A stretch of 5,975 nt of DNA from Caldifarciminota bacterium. GTDB lineage: Bacteria > Hydrothermota > UBA3072 > WFRC01. The notes under the pieces are model-generated. The model was not told the origin of the DNA and made no database searches. It saw only the letters and a program-made list of their open reading frames with translations. Numbering within the stretch: position 1 is the first letter of the stretch; every line of letters begins with the position of its first letter. The position numbers and the translations under genes were made by a program. The stretch covers positions 1 to 5,975 of the forward strand of contig WFRC01000202.1 of the NCBI GenBank assembly GCA_015486685.1, read 5' to 3'. Below, in pieces: positions 4,589-5,975 of the stretch.

Positions 4589-5467
4589 ATGGATTTTGAT
4601 AGAGTTTTGATAACAGATTTTTTAACGCATCTAAAAATCAGGGATTATTCTCCCCTCACAATTAAGTCTTACAAAACAGATCTGAGAGAATTTGAAAATT
4701 TTCTTGATACCCAGGGGATTAAAGATTTAGACGAAGTAAAAAGAATTCACATCAGAGCATTTATGGGAGAATTACTCACCTCCAATTTTGACAATCGTTC
4801 TGTGGCAAGAAAATTATCTGCAATCAAATCATTTTTTAAGTATCTTAGAAGAAGAAAAATACTCAACAAAGACCCCTCTGTATCTGTAAAATCTCCAAAA
4901 ATTGGTAAAAAGATGCCTTCTTTTTTAAGTGAAGAACAGATAAAAAATATGTTTAATAGATTTCAAATTAAGAATGAACTGGATGTAAGAAATATTGCAA
5001 TTCTGGAATTATTATATGGAACAGGCATCAGGGCATCTGAATTGGTAGGATTAGACCTCTCTGATATAAATTTTAATGCCTCTATTGTAAAAGTATTTGG
5101 TAAAAGAAAAAAAGAGAGAATATTACCCCTGACAAATACGGTAATAAAACGGATTAAAAAATATTTAGATACTCGCGGAATGAACGAGGGTGCACTATTT
5201 TTAAGCAAAAGTGGAAAACGACTAACTACAAGAGACCTCCAGAGGATAATACACAGACTCATTGCAGGCGTTGCGGATTTACACAGAATGAGCCCCCATA
5301 CACTGAGACATTCATTTGCTTCTCACCTTCTGTCGAGAGGAGCAGATTTGAGGGCAGTTCAGGAATTATTAGGGCACGAATCCCTTTCCACCACACAAAT
5401 TTATACACATCTGACAATTAATAAATTAAAAGAAGAATATAAACTTGCACACCCAAGGGCAGAGTGA
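4589..5467 (+). CDS. XerC/XerD-type tyrosine recombinase
   Basis: Site-specific recombinase that cuts and rejoins DNA through a 3'-phosphotyrosine. In the housekeeping case it resolves chromosome dimers at dif; in others it moves elements. 292 residues, the usual Xer length (about 298). The N-terminal SAM-like core-binding domain (about 5-90, with DYSPLTIKSYKTDLREF and ARKLSAIKSFFKYL) precedes the catalytic domain (about 110-285). All six catalytic residues are visible: R148 (GTGIRASEL), K172 (FGKRKKER), H237 and R240 (SPHTLRHSF), H263 (LLGHESL) and Y272 (IYTH). R148 and K172 have the same numbers as in E. coli XerD. ATG 4589 is preferred over the TTG at 4556, because the protein then begins MDFDRVLITDFL like other Xer proteins and the TTG lies in a -35 box. 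No partner recombinase, accessory gene or convincing dif site is in the window. Inverted 51-bp repeats flank it. XerC versus XerD cannot be decided. Confidence 0.95.
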   Translation: MDFDRVLITDFLTHLKIRDYSPLTIKSYKTDLREFENFLDTQGIKDLDEVKRIHIRAFMGELLTSNFDNRSVARKLSAIKSFFKYLRRRKILNKDPSVSVKSPKIGKKMPSFLSEEQIKNMFNRFQIKNELDVRNIAILELLYGTGIRASELVGLDLSDINFNASIVKVFGKRKKERILPLTNTVIKRIKKYLDTRGMNEGALFLSKSGKRLTTRDLQRIIHRLIAGVADLHRMSPHTLRHSFASHLLSRGADLRAVQELLGHESLSTTQIYTHLTINKLKEEYKLAHPRAE

Positions 5468-5484
5468 AAAAGACAGCAGATAGA

Positions 5485-5532
5485 AAAATGCAAAATGCAA
5501 AGTGCAAAAGCAGTAGCAAGTAGCGAGTATAT
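5485..5532 (-). repeat. Two consecutive heptamer arrays (AAAATGC and AGTAGCR types)
   Basis: AAAATGC, AAAATGC and AAAGTGC fill 5485-5505. After six bases, AGTAGCA, AGTAGCG and AGTATAT fill 5512-5532. The pyrimidine strand, as in the rest of the family, is the minus strand here. Confidence 0.7.
5494..5509 (+). repeat. 16-bp word repeated inverted at the window end
   Basis: AATGCAAAGTGCAAAA is exactly the reverse complement of 5949-5964. It is part of the AAAATGC heptamer array, so it may reflect shared word composition rather than a paired structure. Confidence 0.7.
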
Positions 5533-5556
5533 AGGGAAAAGAGAGGTTAAGAAAAG

Positions 5557-5607
5557 ATGAGTGAATGAGTAGAGAAGCAACAAACGTGACCGTGGTGGTG
5601 ATTCGTG
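5557..5607 (-). repeat. Right copy of the 51-bp inverted repeat flanking the xer gene
   Basis: Inverted partner of 4210-4260. Its outer 29 bases (5579-5607, ending GGTGGTGATTCGTG) carry the near-identical part; the inner side holds two octamers (TGAGTGAA, TGAGTAGA), which are the TTCACTCA family on the other strand. The interval from 4210 to 5607 is 1398 bp and contains only the xer gene. Confidence 0.75.
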
Positions 5608-5667
5608 AAAAACGAAAGAGAAAAGAATGTGAAGCGTGAGGCGTAAAGTGCGAGGAGATAGAAGATA

Positions 5668-5688
5668 TTGGATGTTAGATGTTGGATA
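5668..5688 (-). repeat. Three tandem heptamers TTRGATR
   Basis: TTGGATG, TTAGATG and TTGGATA in exact 7-base register, just before the point near 5695 where the purine-rich strand switches. A 7-bp inverted pair, GCGTAAA (5641-5647) and TTTACGC (5703-5709), brackets this switch. Confidence 0.6.
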
Positions 5689-5715
5689 AAATAAACGTTG
5701 TTTTTACGCTTAACG

Positions 5716-5764
5716 ATTTTTTACTTCCCACTTCTCAGTTTTTACTTCTTACTTCCCAGTTTAT
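5716..5764 (+). repeat. Seven heptamers with A at every seventh base
   Basis: A occurs at 5716, 5723, 5730, 5737, 5744, 5751 and 5758, each followed by six mostly pyrimidine bases (ACTTCCC, ACTTCTC and AGTTTTT types). From 5723 the order ACTTCYY, ACTTCYC, AGTTTWT repeats, giving a 21-base higher-order unit present twice. Confidence 0.75.
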
Positions 5765-5782
5765 CTGGGAGTTCTGTTAAAT

Positions 5783-5810
5783 CCGCATTCTCACTTCCGC
5801 ATTCCGCATT
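5783..5810 (+). repeat. Four tandem heptamers CCGCATT
   Basis: CCGCATT, CTCACTT, CCGCATT and CCGCATT in exact register. Three of four are identical, so this is the best-preserved heptamer run in the window. Confidence 0.75.
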
Positions 5811-5840
5811 ATTTTGGAGTGCATTCATCGTGTCAATGCT

Positions 5841-5887
5841 GTCATTGCGAATGTCCACTCCTTGCTTTGCTTATGTGAAGCAATCTC
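5841..5887. repeat. GTCATTGCGA...GAAGCAATCTC dispersed repeat
   Basis: GTCATTGCGA (5841-5850) and GTGAAGCAATCTC (5875-5887) form the two ends of a motif that I recall as a widespread intergenic repeat in unrelated bacteria, with ATTGC and GCAAT as inverted ends. The centre here differs from the usual GGAGCGAAGCGAC-like middle. A near-copy of the first end (TGTCAATGC) stands immediately before it at 5831-5839. Recognition is from memory. Confidence 0.5.
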
Positions 5888-5948
5888 ATTAAATGGGAAT
5901 ATGTCGTTTCCTCTCTATTCTCTTCATCTGGAATTATGGTCTTTTCCA

Positions 5949-5964
5949 TTTTGCACTTTGCATT
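5949..5964 (-). repeat. Inverted copy of the 5494-5509 word
   Basis: TTTTGCACTTTGCATT is the exact reverse complement of 5494-5509, 440 bp away. It lies 11 bases from the window edge, so a longer array may continue outside. Confidence 0.7.
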
Positions 5965-5975
5965 AAACCTTCTCC

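Larger units (their letters stand above)
5468..5975. other. 508-bp gene-less region with heptamer arrays switching strand
   Basis: After the xer stop the plus strand is purine-rich to about 5690, then turns abruptly pyrimidine-rich to the window end. Most of it parses into 7-base tandem units, listed separately. The open frames here (minus 5401-5583 and plus 5698-5892) are repeat translations without ribosome sites. A small 6-bp hairpin (TCCCAG-TTTAT-CTGGGA, 5754-5770) lacks a following T-run. No xer terminator was recognised. Confidence 0.75.

Noticed and set aside
5754..5770. Terminator hairpin for xer
   Set aside because: The stem is only 6 bp, lacks a T-run on either strand, and lies almost 290 bp after the stop codon.
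5698..5892. 64-codon open frame in the second gene-less region
   Set aside because: It covers heptamer arrays and a dispersed repeat, with no ribosome site and no recognisable domain.

Overview
The window is AT-rich DNA, apparently from a diderm (LPS-making) bacterium. It carries an outer-membrane LptD homologue, enolase, an FtsB/DivIC-type division protein, an HU histone-like protein and a XerC/D-type tyrosine recombinase. The eno-ftsB adjacency is known from several Gram-negative groups. The divergent LptD, the frequent TTG starts and intergenic DNA made of short degenerate tandem words recall uncultured lineages such as the WOR-3/Stahlbacteria or Cloacimonadota type. That placement is an impression, not a result.

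Layout. (a) 1-350: the start of an HU gene on the minus strand, cut by the window edge, with a near-perfect Shine-Dalgarno, a perfect-hexamer promoter (TTGACA-16-TATAAT), a 7-bp dyad over the promoter and five T-tracts spaced exactly 10 bp apart upstream. (b) 348-3875: a tight minus-strand operon eno -> ftsB-like -> lptD. The eno 3' end overlaps the ftsB start by 47 bp, and ftsB and lptD are separated by 2 bp. Both downstream genes begin with TTG. (c) 3879-4588: 710 bp without a credible gene between eno and the divergent xer gene. It holds period-7, -8 and -9 micro-tandem tracts, a 58-bp direct repeat, a 10-bp-arm dyad next to eno, a cluster of mini-hairpins and an AT palindrome. (d) 4589-5467: a complete tyrosine recombinase on the plus strand whose promoter may fire onto its own ATG (leaderless). 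(e) 5468-5975: again no gene, only heptamer arrays, first on the minus strand and then on the plus strand, and a GTCATTGCGA...GCAATCTC-type dispersed repeat.

How the parts relate. The operon mixes central metabolism (eno), divisome assembly (ftsB) and outer-membrane biogenesis (lptD). HU looks separately transcribed. The xer gene lies between two inverted copies of a 51-bp sequence (4210-4260 and 5557-5607), 29 bp of which differ at only one position. The geometry is that of a roughly 1.4-kb element with terminal inverted repeats and its own recombinase. The same sequence could instead be part of the general intergenic repeat family. This, and the unit-by-unit construction of the intergenic DNA, are the most interesting signals in the window.
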